Part shown: positions 1 through 5,381 of the stretch, one piece after another
Numbering within the stretch: the stretch's first letter is position 1
Layout: each line of letters begins with the position of its first letter
NCBI GenBank assembly: GCA_947176475.1
Contig: CAMWQX010000083.1
Span: 1 to 5,835, forward strand
Length of the DNA stretch: 5,835 nucleotides
Reading direction: 5' to 3'
From: an uncultured Bacillota bacterium
Lineage (GTDB): Bacteria; Bacillota_I; Bacilli_A; RF39; UBA660
Position numbers and translations under genes: made by a program
The notes under the pieces: generated by a model
What the model was told of the DNA's origin: nothing
The model's input: only the letters and a program-made list of their open reading frames with translations
Databases searched by the model: none

Positions 1-824
1 GTATTATTATAATTGATTTAATAACATCATTTATTACCTTAAAAAGTTTAAAAGAAAATAAACTAGAAACGATTACTAATCGCTTTGGCAACGCCATTTT
101 AAAAAATATATTAAAGAGATTAGATAATGCTTATCCCAATTTTAAAAGTAGTAAAACTAAACATAAGAAAAAGAACGATAAAGTATTTGCTAAGGGTGTA
201 AGTATTTATAAACTATTCTTAATATTTTTGATTGGCGGGACCATAGGAGACATTATAGAAGTTTTCTATTGCCGTTATTCAATGGGATATTTTATGTCGC
301 GAAGCTCTGTTGTATGGGGTGAATTTTCTATTGTTTGGGGATCAGCATTTGCTTTAGCAACCCTTCTTCTATCAAGGTATCAAAACCGCAGTAATACCTA
401 TCTTTTCTTTTTTGGAACTATTATGGGAGGTTCATTTGAATATATTTGTAGCGTATTTACTGAATTTTTCTTTGGCACTGTTTTCTGGGACTACTCGAAG
501 ATACCTTTTAATATCAATGGTCGCATTAATTTATTATTTTGCTTCTTTTGGGGCTTTGCTACGGTAATATTTATCAAACTTCTTTATCCATATCTATCTA
601 AGCTTATAGAATCTATTCCTAAAAGAATAGGTGTTATCACAACTAATATCTTAATCATTTTTGTTGTAATCGACTTACTTGTTACGGGATGTGCCATGTT
701 AAGATATAATAATCGTTTAGATGGAGTAAAGGCGAGCAATATCGTTGAAGAGATGTGTGATAAGTATTTTAATGATGAATATATGCGTAATCGTTGGAAA
801 AACATGAAAATTAGGAAAAATTGA
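1..824 (+). CDS. Putative ABC-transporter type IV (CmpB, PF06541) family membrane protein, 5' partial, apparently tandem-domain
   Basis: The frame is open from base 3 to the TGA at 822-824 (273 residues visible), so the gene begins left of the window; the TTG at 228 is an internal Leu codon. Numbering from base 3, residues 78-232 show the CmpB pattern: GGTIGDIIE at 78-86, SSVVWGEFSIVWG at 101-113, GGSFEYICSVFTE at 142-154, FWDYS at 161-165, NINGRINL at 170-177, WG at 183-184, and a closing IDLL helix around Asp224. About five or six hydrophobic segments place it in the membrane. Residues 1-9 (IIIIDLITS) resemble the end of the same unit, followed by a charged Lys-rich linker (about 47-62), which suggests a first CmpB unit ended here. 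The family is widespread in Firmicutes, its transport role is only presumed, and no ATPase partner is visible. The family call is firm; substrate and role are unknown. Confidence 0.85.
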   Translation, partial: IIIIDLITSFITLKSLKENKLETITNRFGNAILKNILKRLDNAYPNFKSSKTKHKKKNDKVFAKGVSIYKLFLIFLIGGTIGDIIEVFYCRYSMGYFMSRSSVVWGEFSIVWGSAFALATLLLSRYQNRSNTYLFFFGTIMGGSFEYICSVFTEFFFGTVFWDYSKIPFNINGRINLLFCFFWGFATVIFIKLLYPYLSKLIESIPKRIGVITTNILIIFVVIDLLVTGCAMLRYNNRLDGVKASNIVEEMCDKYFNDEYMRNRWKNMKIRKN

Positions 825-831
825 CGATTTA

Positions 832-840
832 TGATATAAT
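832..840 (+). promoter_or_regulatory. Extended -10 promoter for the 874-1380 gene
   Basis: TGATATAAT is an exact TGnTATAAT extended -10 element, eight bases after the stop codon of the CmpB-family gene. No good -35 lies 16-18 bases upstream. TTGACG at 821-826 overlaps the stop codon but is only 8 bases from the -10, too close to be its partner. An extended -10 can work without a -35. Transcription would start near 847, giving a leader of under 30 bases. Confidence 0.5.
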
Positions 841-873
841 TAATTTAGAGAATGACAAGTAAGAGGGAACATG

Positions 874-1380
874 ATGATGAAAACTTTAAAAAAGAGAATA
901 TTATTATTATCCATTATCTTAATGGCGATTTTATATATACCAGATCATCAATATAAAGAGATGGAAGTTCAAGAAGTAACTACGGAAAGTGATAATGTTC
1001 GTGTATTTAATTATAGTTTAGGTCGCGTTTTCATTGGGGAATATTTTTATATTAAAGATATGCTTAAAGAGGCCGATGAATCCGATATATTGATCATAGA
1101 TCTTCGCAGAATCAGTGATCCTAATATGCAAGTTTTATCTTCTTATAAAATTAAGAATATCGATGTCATAAATGAAGTATTAGAAATTATGCTCTATTAT
1201 GAAAGTACCGATCCAACAAAGTGGGATCGCACTCTTTCTTCTATGCGTAATGAATGGGAAATGCATAATTATAGTTATTTCTTTCGTTATGATGAAGATC
1301 GCACCCGTGATGTCGATTTAAATAATGCCGATGAAGAAAAGTATCGTTCAGAAATTATGCGAAAACTACTAAGAAACTAA
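874..1380 (+). CDS. Hypothetical protein with N-terminal membrane anchor
   Basis: I do not recognise a family. Three ATG codons lie in tandem at 871, 874 and 877. The ribosome site GAGGG (863-867) is 3, 6 and 9 bases from them, so 874 or 877 is more likely than 871. The 168-residue product begins with a basic stretch (KTLKKR) and one hydrophobic segment of about 15 residues (roughly 8-22), with no lipobox Cys and no clear cleavage site. It reads as a signal anchor with the rest outside the cell. The remaining 145 residues are hydrophilic, with a buried-strand-like segment (DILIIDLRRI, about 71-80) and a charged C-terminus rich in Asp, Glu and Arg. The gene has its own promoter and no visible terminator after it. 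Being next to two other membrane proteins may be meaningful, but nothing links them directly. The coding call is firm and the function unknown. Confidence 0.75.
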   Translation: MMKTLKKRILLLSIILMAILYIPDHQYKEMEVQEVTTESDNVRVFNYSLGRVFIGEYFYIKDMLKEADESDILIIDLRRISDPNMQVLSSYKIKNIDVINEVLEIMLYYESTDPTKWDRTLSSMRNEWEMHNYSYFFRYDEDRTRDVDLNNADEEKYRSEIMRKLLRN

Positions 1381-1388
1381 ATTTATAA

Positions 1389-1415
1389 TTGCAATAAAAG
1401 CCATTTTGTTATACT
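1389..1415 (+). promoter_or_regulatory. Promoter with extended -10 for the YcxB-like gene
   Basis: TTGCAA at 1389-1394 is followed after 15 bases by TATACT at 1410-1415. TG at 1407-1408 makes the latter an extended -10 (TGTTATACT). The spacer is shorter than the usual 17, which the TG element could offset. Transcription would begin near 1422, just inside the upstream alternative ATG at 1429, which helps to favour the 1450 start. Confidence 0.5.
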
Positions 1416-1449
1416 ATATGAAACAAATATGAGCAGGGGAGATGGGAAA

Positions 1450-2241
1450 ATGAAGATAAAGTATAATTTAGAATATAATTACTTTGAATTTTATAATGAA
1501 GCTCAAGGAATAGTTAATTTTAAACAAAGTGTTTATAAAAATGAATATAAACCTATTAAAAACTATACATCAAATGGATTATCTCTTGTGAAATTTACTT
1601 TAATTTCCTTTGTCCTTATGTTAATCTTTATGCTTATTAATAAAGAGTGGTTTTTAACTAAAATAATATCTTTCCTTTTTGCCGCATCTTTTGCTTTAAC
1701 ATTTATATTTTATATACTCTTTATCTCTTTTTATAATACTGAGAAGAATAGATGCCATCGAGGAGAATTAACTATTAATAAAAATGGTATATTAGATACC
1801 AGTGATGATGGAATTCGCATTGGTCTTCCTTGGCATTTAATTGAAGCCTTAATAATAACGGATAAGATAATCTGCTTCACATCTAAAACTATGACTTTCT
1901 TCTTTATTGAAAGTACTCATGTTGATGAGGTTTTAGAAGCTATTAAAACTTATGAAAGTGAACTAAAGATAATTGATAAACGTCTTCATCGTTCAGTTAT
2001 CATTGATGAAGAAGCTGATAAAGAAGCTGAAGTTATTAATGTAGAAGAAGTAAGTGAAAAAGAAGATACGCCAGAAGAAACAAAAGAGGATGCTAAAAAA
2101 GAAACTACGGAAGAAACCAAAAGTGTTTTAACTGAAGTAAAAGAAGAGATAAAAAAGGAATCGGAAAAAGAAGAAGTTAAAGAATTTGAAAAAGAAGATA
2201 CTGAAGTTGAAGATAAAATCAATGAACTTGAAGGAAATTAG
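1450..2241 (+). CDS. YcxB-like two-helix membrane protein with acidic Glu/Lys-rich tail
   Basis: The start is set at ATG 1450, not 1429, because AGGGGAG at 1435-1441 stands 8 bases before it, while 1429 has no ribosome site. The 263-residue product fits the YcxB-like layout (compare PF14317). A short N-terminal part (MKIKYNLEY) comes first, then two membrane helices at about 46-63 and 69-95. A cytosolic domain at about 104-172 reads LTINKNGILD, then GLPWHLIEALIITDKIICF, then a strand and a final helix (THVDEVLEAIKTYE). This matches the family pattern of a strand pair, a Trp-containing turn and a closing helix. Residues 184-263 form an unusual low-complexity tail dominated by Glu and Lys, probably helical or disordered, which is not part of the usual YcxB protein. 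The family has no established biochemical role that I can name. The family call is moderate. Confidence 0.7.
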   Translation: MKIKYNLEYNYFEFYNEAQGIVNFKQSVYKNEYKPIKNYTSNGLSLVKFTLISFVLMLIFMLINKEWFLTKIISFLFAASFALTFIFYILFISFYNTEKNRCHRGELTINKNGILDTSDDGIRIGLPWHLIEALIITDKIICFTSKTMTFFFIESTHVDEVLEAIKTYESELKIIDKRLHRSVIIDEEADKEAEVINVEEVSEKEDTPEETKEDAKKETTEETKSVLTEVKEEIKKESEKEEVKEFEKEDTEVEDKINELEGN

Positions 2242-2260
2242 TTTTATAATTTCCTTTTTC
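2231..2260 (+). terminator. Rho-independent terminator overlapping the end of the YcxB-like gene
   Basis: AAGGAAATTA at 2231-2240 is perfectly complementary to TAATTTCCTT at 2247-2256. The loop is six bases (2241-2246) and a T-run lies at 2255-2259. The stop codon TAG (2239-2241) sits at the top of the stem, so the last codons of the gene form the 5' arm. It ends the 1450-2241 unit before the next promoter. Confidence 0.75.
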
Positions 2261-2271
2261 TATGTTAAAAT
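2243..2271 (+). promoter_or_regulatory. Promoter for the DUF4186/kinase operon
   Basis: TTTATA at 2243-2248 (four of six matches to TTGACA) lies 17 bases before TAAAAT at 2266-2271. TG at 2263-2264 gives an extended -10 (TGTTAAAAT). The -35 falls inside the preceding terminator hairpin. Transcription would start near 2278, and the ribosome site AAGGTGA (2281-2287) follows almost at once, so the leader is very short. Confidence 0.45.
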
Positions 2272-2293
2272 AAGCCTTATAAGGTGAAGAAGT

Positions 2294-2650
2294 ATGCGTG
2301 ATATAAATAATTTATTTTATTCATTAAGTAAGTCTAAATTTCGTAGTTCTTTTCATTTAAAGAAAAAAGATTTAGAATATGTTGAAAAAGTTGGACTAGA
2401 TAAGATTAGGGAACATGCCTATGATTTTATTACCAAAAGACTAGCCTCAGCAGATATCCCCAATGATGGAAAGCAAACGCCATTTCGTGGGCATCCCGTC
2501 TTTATTTCTCAACATGCCACAGCTACGTGTTGTCGTGGATGTTTATCAAAATGGCATCACATTGAACAAAATAGAGAATTGACCAATGAAGAGATAGATT
2601 ATATCGTTGAAATAATTATGAAGTGGATTGAAAAGGAGATAAGTTTATGA
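2294..2650 (+). CDS. DUF4186 family protein
   Basis: The 118-residue product matches the strongly conserved DUF4186 family (PF13811) over its whole length. FRSSFHL is at 16-22, HAYDFITKRLA at 41-51, NDGKQTP at 57-63, RGHPVFISQHATATCC at 65-80, RGCL at 81-84, KWHHI at 86-90 and a closing IVEIIMKWIE helix at 104-113. The cluster of His67, His74, Cys79, Cys80, Cys83 and His88 looks like a metal site, probably zinc; that is my inference. The family's biochemical function is not established. Its length is normal and no residue of the motifs I know is missing. ATG 2294 has AAGGTGA (2281-2287) six bases before it. Its TGA (2648-2650) overlaps the ATG of the next gene in ATGA, and the next gene's ribosome site lies within this one, so the two are translationally coupled. 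Confidence 0.92.
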   Translation: MRDINNLFYSLSKSKFRSSFHLKKKDLEYVEKVGLDKIREHAYDFITKRLASADIPNDGKQTPFRGHPVFISQHATATCCRGCLSKWHHIEQNRELTNEEIDYIVEIIMKWIEKEISL

Positions 2651-3729
2651 AAATAGATTATAAAGTTCGTCAATATGATTATAATAAACGCTCTGGCAAT
2701 TTAGATGCCGAAGCTAAAGGAAAAGTAAAGAGTAAGAAATATTTCCCTTACTTTTATGAAGATGGAAAGAAAATAATATTTAAACCTCTATCCAAAACTA
2801 AGCCTTATTCCACACCATACTTTGCCTATAGTGAGCTTGTCTGGTCGCATATTCTTCATTATTTCTTTGATGAGAATATTCCCCTTTATCATTTAGCAAA
2901 ATGTGTGGGGTATGAACAAGAAGAACCCAAGTATCACACTTATGGTACGGTTGTTGAAAGTGTAACTAATGAATCGGAAAAGTTAGTTAACCTTTATGAA
3001 TACTTTATGAAATATCCCGATGCCATGGTAACCGACATTATAAAAGATTATACTAATTATTGTGAGATGTATTATGATTACTCCTTCTTTTTTGAAAGTG
3101 TCTTATTAAAACAACATCCCGAACTTGCTACTGAGATAAGTAAACAAATTCTTTATTCTATCTTAAGAGGTGACCAAAATTATCATTATGAAAACGTCTC
3201 ATTCATTTATGAAGAAGAACAATTAAAACGTGTCGCAATGCCTATTGATCATGAATTTTCTTCAATTTTTATGTATCCTGATCAAAGGGTTTCTCATTTA
3301 GCTACTTCTAATAAATTTTTTGACTATCTTTTAGAAAGAGAAAGTGAAAGAAGTAAAATGATAAAAGCTATTCTTGGCATTCCCAATGAGAAGTGTAATA
3401 TTATTAAAAATGTTGAAACTATTGTTAAATTATATCCAGAAGTTGTTACATCTTTTATTGCTTCCTTAAATCATATGTGTGATGAATTAAAGAGTAATCC
3501 GATTATCCTTGAAGATCATGACTATTTAGAACCTTTTAGTAGTGATGATCATGAAGTAGGTATTTTAAGATATAAAGATAAAGATTTAGAAGCAGCCTTA
3601 AAAAAAGAGAGTGAAATAGAAAGAGTAAAAGTAAGTGTTGAAGAAGTTAATGAATTTGTTAACCAAGAAATTCTTGATAATGCCGATGCTTTAAAAAAGA
3701 CTTTGGAAAACAAATTAACAATGCTATAA
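2647..3729 (+). CDS. HipA/CtkA-like kinase-fold protein
   Basis: This 360-residue protein starts at ATG 2647 inside ATGA, with AAGGAG at 2633-2638. The order of motifs suggests the HipA-type kinase fold. A strand with a likely ATP-binding lysine (KKIIFKP, Lys46) comes first, then a helix with SELVWSHI (Glu63), then IPLYHLAKC (78-86), similar to the HipA step after the first lobe. A strand follows at YGTVVESV (99-106). The catalytic-loop-like stretch is LRGDQNYHYENVSFIY (173-188), and PIDHEFS (199-205) holds a metal-binding Asp201 candidate. Residues about 230-360 are a charged, mostly helical extension. HipA's own loop has Asp two residues before the His; here Asn178 holds that place and Asp176 is two residues further back, so activity is uncertain. 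No HipB-like DNA-binding antitoxin is adjacent; the coupled partner is the DUF4186 gene. The fold assignment rests on motif reading only. It could be a kinase, an AMP-transferase or an inactive relative. Confidence 0.6.
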   Translation: MKIDYKVRQYDYNKRSGNLDAEAKGKVKSKKYFPYFYEDGKKIIFKPLSKTKPYSTPYFAYSELVWSHILHYFFDENIPLYHLAKCVGYEQEEPKYHTYGTVVESVTNESEKLVNLYEYFMKYPDAMVTDIIKDYTNYCEMYYDYSFFFESVLLKQHPELATEISKQILYSILRGDQNYHYENVSFIYEEEQLKRVAMPIDHEFSSIFMYPDQRVSHLATSNKFFDYLLERESERSKMIKAILGIPNEKCNIIKNVETIVKLYPEVVTSFIASLNHMCDELKSNPIILEDHDYLEPFSSDDHEVGILRYKDKDLEAALKKESEIERVKVSVEEVNEFVNQEILDNADALKKTLENKLTML

Positions 3730-3730
3730 T
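3703..3730 (+). promoter_or_regulatory. Promoter for tag, overlapping the end of the kinase-like gene
   Basis: TGCTATAAT at 3722-3730 is an exact extended -10, and its TATAAT contains the stop codon TAA (3727-3729) of the upstream gene. TTGGAA at 3703-3708 (four of six matches) is a possible -35 with a 16-base spacer. Transcription would start near 3737, about 22 bases before tag. Confidence 0.5.
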
Positions 3731-3758
3731 TTAATAAATTAAGTCAATAGAGGTAATT

Positions 3759-4328
3759 ATGGAAAATAAAGAAGTTAGATGCCACTGGGTAAATTTAAAC
3801 AATTCCCTATATGTTGATTATCACGATTCTGAATGGGGAGTCGAATCTCATGATGATTCCTATCTTTTTGAAATGTTATTACTTGAATCATTTCAAGCTG
3901 GTCTTTCTTGGGAATGCGTTTTAAACAAGAGAGTGTTCTTTAAAGAAGCTTTCGATAATTTTAATTATCAAAAAATTGCCAATTATGATGATAAAAAGTT
4001 TAATGAATTAATAAATAATAAAGATATTATTCGTAATAAATTGAAAATCAAAGCAGCTATTAACAATGCTAAGATATTTATGGATATCCAAAAGGAATAT
4101 GGAACATTTGATAAATACATCTGGGGATTTACTAATGGTGAAGTTATCAGAGGTGATGGTACCAAAACTTCATCAGCACTATCCGATAAAATATCGGCAG
4201 ACTTAATTAAAAGGGGAATGAAATTTGTTGGAACAACGATTATCTACTCCTATCTTCAAGCTATTGGCATGATAAATGATCACGAAGATAATTGCTCTTT
4301 CAAAAAAAACATTAGCAAATATAAATGA
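3759..4328 (+). CDS. tag: DNA-3-methyladenine glycosylase I
   Basis: This enzyme removes 3-methyladenine from alkylated DNA by cutting the N-glycosidic bond, leaving an abasic site for base excision repair. The 189-residue product is full length for the family (E. coli Tag is 187). It carries RCHW at 7-10, YHDSEWGV at 21-28, LESFQAGLSW at 42-51, IIRNKLKIKAAINNA at 90-104, RGMKFVGTTIIYSYLQA at 152-168 and NDHEDNC at 173-179. The four zinc ligands of the E. coli enzyme (Cys4, His17, His175, Cys179) correspond to Cys8, His22, His175 and Cys179. The substrate-binding Glu38 and Trp46 correspond to Glu43 and Trp51. ATG 3759 has AGAGG at 3749-3753, five bases before it. A promoter overlapping the upstream stop suggests separate expression. 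No Ada-type site or terminator is visible, and the next promoter begins two bases after its stop. Confidence 0.96.
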   Translation: MENKEVRCHWVNLNNSLYVDYHDSEWGVESHDDSYLFEMLLLESFQAGLSWECVLNKRVFFKEAFDNFNYQKIANYDDKKFNELINNKDIIRNKLKIKAAINNAKIFMDIQKEYGTFDKYIWGFTNGEVIRGDGTKTSSALSDKISADLIKRGMKFVGTTIIYSYLQAIGMINDHEDNCSFKKNISKYK

Positions 4329-4329
4329 A

Positions 4330-4357
4330 TTGACAAAGTTAAAATAATCTATATAAT
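4330..4357 (+). promoter_or_regulatory. Consensus sigma-A promoter for the 4381-5127 gene
   Basis: TTGACA at 4330-4335 and TATAAT at 4352-4357 are both perfect matches, separated by 16 bases. This is the strongest promoter in the window. It begins two bases after the tag stop codon. Transcription would begin near 4364, followed directly by the ribosome site AGGAGGG at 4369-4375. Confidence 0.8.
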
Positions 4358-4380
4358 AAAAATAAATTAGGAGGGTACTT

Positions 4381-5127
4381 ATGGAAAAAAGAACATATAA
4401 AAGAAGCAACTTCATTAATACCTATCAATTAACAGAAGAAGAATATAATCTTTTACCGTTTAATTACCGTATGGAGTATTGCTTTCAAAAAATGGGAGAC
4501 CTTTTAGCACGCATCCGTGAAATAGGACAAAAAATAATAATTGATGAAGAAGTAGATGGATATCTAATCGAATTCTTTAAAAATAATGGATGTGAAGTAA
4601 CTATTGGTATAGATGATGATTCTGGTGTAAAATCCACAACAATAACACGTATATCCAACGACTTTTATCCAAAATCATCTAGTAATGAAATTCGTTTAAA
4701 TCAATTTATCTATGATTTAGCTACTGCCAAATCTAAAGTATTTGAAGATATATTAAAGTATCGTTTACAAAATCAATTAAAATTTTTAGAAGTTGGAATT
4801 GACTTTGATTTAGAAGGCGAAAGTCCCTTAGAATTATTTGATAAAATAAGTTCACATCCCGTTAATGATATTTCCCTAGAGGATTCAAGAGATTACATTA
4901 TTCATTTTCAACTAAAAATGTTATTAGATGAATTAGAGAAAAGTGATGTTACTATCAAGAAGCCATCTTCTCGTCACCTTTATTATTTAAAAAAACTTGG
5001 TTATGAAGTCATCGAAAAAGAAAATGCGATAACTATTAAACAAAAGGCAAAAGATTTTGGTGATAAGATTCAGGCTATGGGCTTTTTCAAAAGATTAAAA
5101 TCAGAAAATGGTTGCAAAAAAGATTAA
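4381..5127 (+). CDS. Hypothetical soluble protein, possible internal duplication
   Basis: I do not recognise a family. ATG 4381 follows the strong ribosome site AGGAGGG (4369-4375) and a consensus promoter, so expression is probably high. The 248-residue product has no membrane segment or signal peptide and is probably cytoplasmic. It starts with a basic tail (MEKRTYKRSN), then LTEEEYNLLPFNYRMEY at 17-33. Residues 41-73 (a helix, a basic turn, a second helix, then NNGCEV) resemble residues 181-210 (a helix, VTIKKP, a helix, then KLGYEV), which suggests two copies of a helix-strand-helix-strand unit around a helical middle. The C-terminus is short and basic. It sits between tag and the T-box-controlled gene, and neither neighbour suggests a role. 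It is plainly a real gene from its initiation signals and length. The function is unknown. Confidence 0.75.
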   Translation: MEKRTYKRSNFINTYQLTEEEYNLLPFNYRMEYCFQKMGDLLARIREIGQKIIIDEEVDGYLIEFFKNNGCEVTIGIDDDSGVKSTTITRISNDFYPKSSSNEIRLNQFIYDLATAKSKVFEDILKYRLQNQLKFLEVGIDFDLEGESPLELFDKISSHPVNDISLEDSRDYIIHFQLKMLLDELEKSDVTIKKPSSRHLYYLKKLGYEVIEKENAITIKQKAKDFGDKIQAMGFFKRLKSENGCKKD

Positions 5128-5140
5128 TAACAAGTATAAT
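5112..5140 (+). promoter_or_regulatory. Promoter for the T-box transcript
   Basis: TTGCAA at 5112-5117 (five of six matches to TTGACA) lies 17 bases before a perfect TATAAT at 5135-5140. The -35 is inside the last codons of the preceding gene. The predicted start near 5147 places the first leader bases directly at the foot of T-box Stem I. Confidence 0.65.
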
Positions 5141-5150
5141 CTAATTATAA

Positions 5151-5362
5151 AAACAAAGAACAAGAGGAGTAAAATAAGGAAATTACTAGGGATGAAAGAT
5201 CAATGACTGAAAGTCTTTCTTAAGGAACTTATTTGAAGGTAGCTTGGGAGTTGTTGTTCTGAATTTTAGTAAGAGCAAACGTTTCACTCGCGTTAAGAGA
5301 TATGAGTAAAAAATAAGGTGGTACCACGATAATTCGTCCTTTGGCGAGTCGTGGTCTTTTTT
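5151..5362 (+). promoter_or_regulatory. T-box leader (tRNA-sensing riboswitch), glycine-type layout
   Basis: This transcribed leader binds an uncharged tRNA and then lets transcription pass a terminator. Stem I is readable. The basal helix pairs 5152-5156 with 5251-5255, and kink-turn-like strands lie at 5157-5160 and 5247-5250. CAAG 5161-5164 pairs with CTTG 5243-5246, and AAATAAG 5172-5178 pairs with CTTATTT 5228-5234. The loop between them has the loop-E pair AGTA (5168-5171) and GAA (5235-5237), followed by GGT (5238-5240) as specifier and a purine. A distal helix pairs 5194-5199 with 5214-5219. AACG 5278-5281 with CGTT 5291-5294 may be Stem III. There is no room for Stem II and IIA/B, as in glyQS leaders. 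The T-box proper is AAGGTGGTACCACG at 5315-5328. In the antiterminator, AAGG 5315-5318 pairs with CCTT 5338-5341 and ACG 5326-5328 with CGT 5335-5337, leaving the seven-base bulge TGGTACC. The T-box call is firm; the amino acid is less so. Confidence 0.93.
5323..5362 (+). terminator. T-box intrinsic terminator (alternative to the antiterminator)
   Basis: ACCACGA at 5323-5329 pairs with TCGTGGT at 5349-5355. The stem continues inward by pairing 5333-5338 with 5343-5348 (two G-U pairs), closing a four-base loop at 5339-5342. A T-run follows at 5357-5362. Its 5' arm uses the second half of the T-box sequence, so it is mutually exclusive with the antiterminator. Confidence 0.9.
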
Positions 5363-5381
5363 ATTTAAGGGGGCAAAGTTT

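Noticed and set aside
228..824. TTG at 228 as the start of the CmpB-family gene
   Set aside because: The same frame is open back to base 3 with coding-like content, and no ribosome site precedes 228. The codon falls inside a membrane helix.
815..830. Short inverted repeat around the CmpB stop codon (AAAT...ATTT)
   Set aside because: The arms are only about four bases and all A-T, with no T-run after them, so it is not a credible terminator.
821..840. TTGACG and TATAAT as a full -35/-10 pair
   Set aside because: The spacer is 8 bases, far below the 16-18 needed; only the extended -10 is kept.
1429..1449. ATG at 1429 as start of the YcxB-like gene
   Set aside because: It lacks a ribosome site, and the seven extra residues are themselves encoded by the ribosome site for the ATG at 1450.
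1986..2222. Minus-strand open frame rich in Ser
   Set aside because: It is the reverse of the Glu/Lys-rich tail of the YcxB-like gene; GAA and AAA codons read backwards give Ser and Phe. It has no ribosome site.
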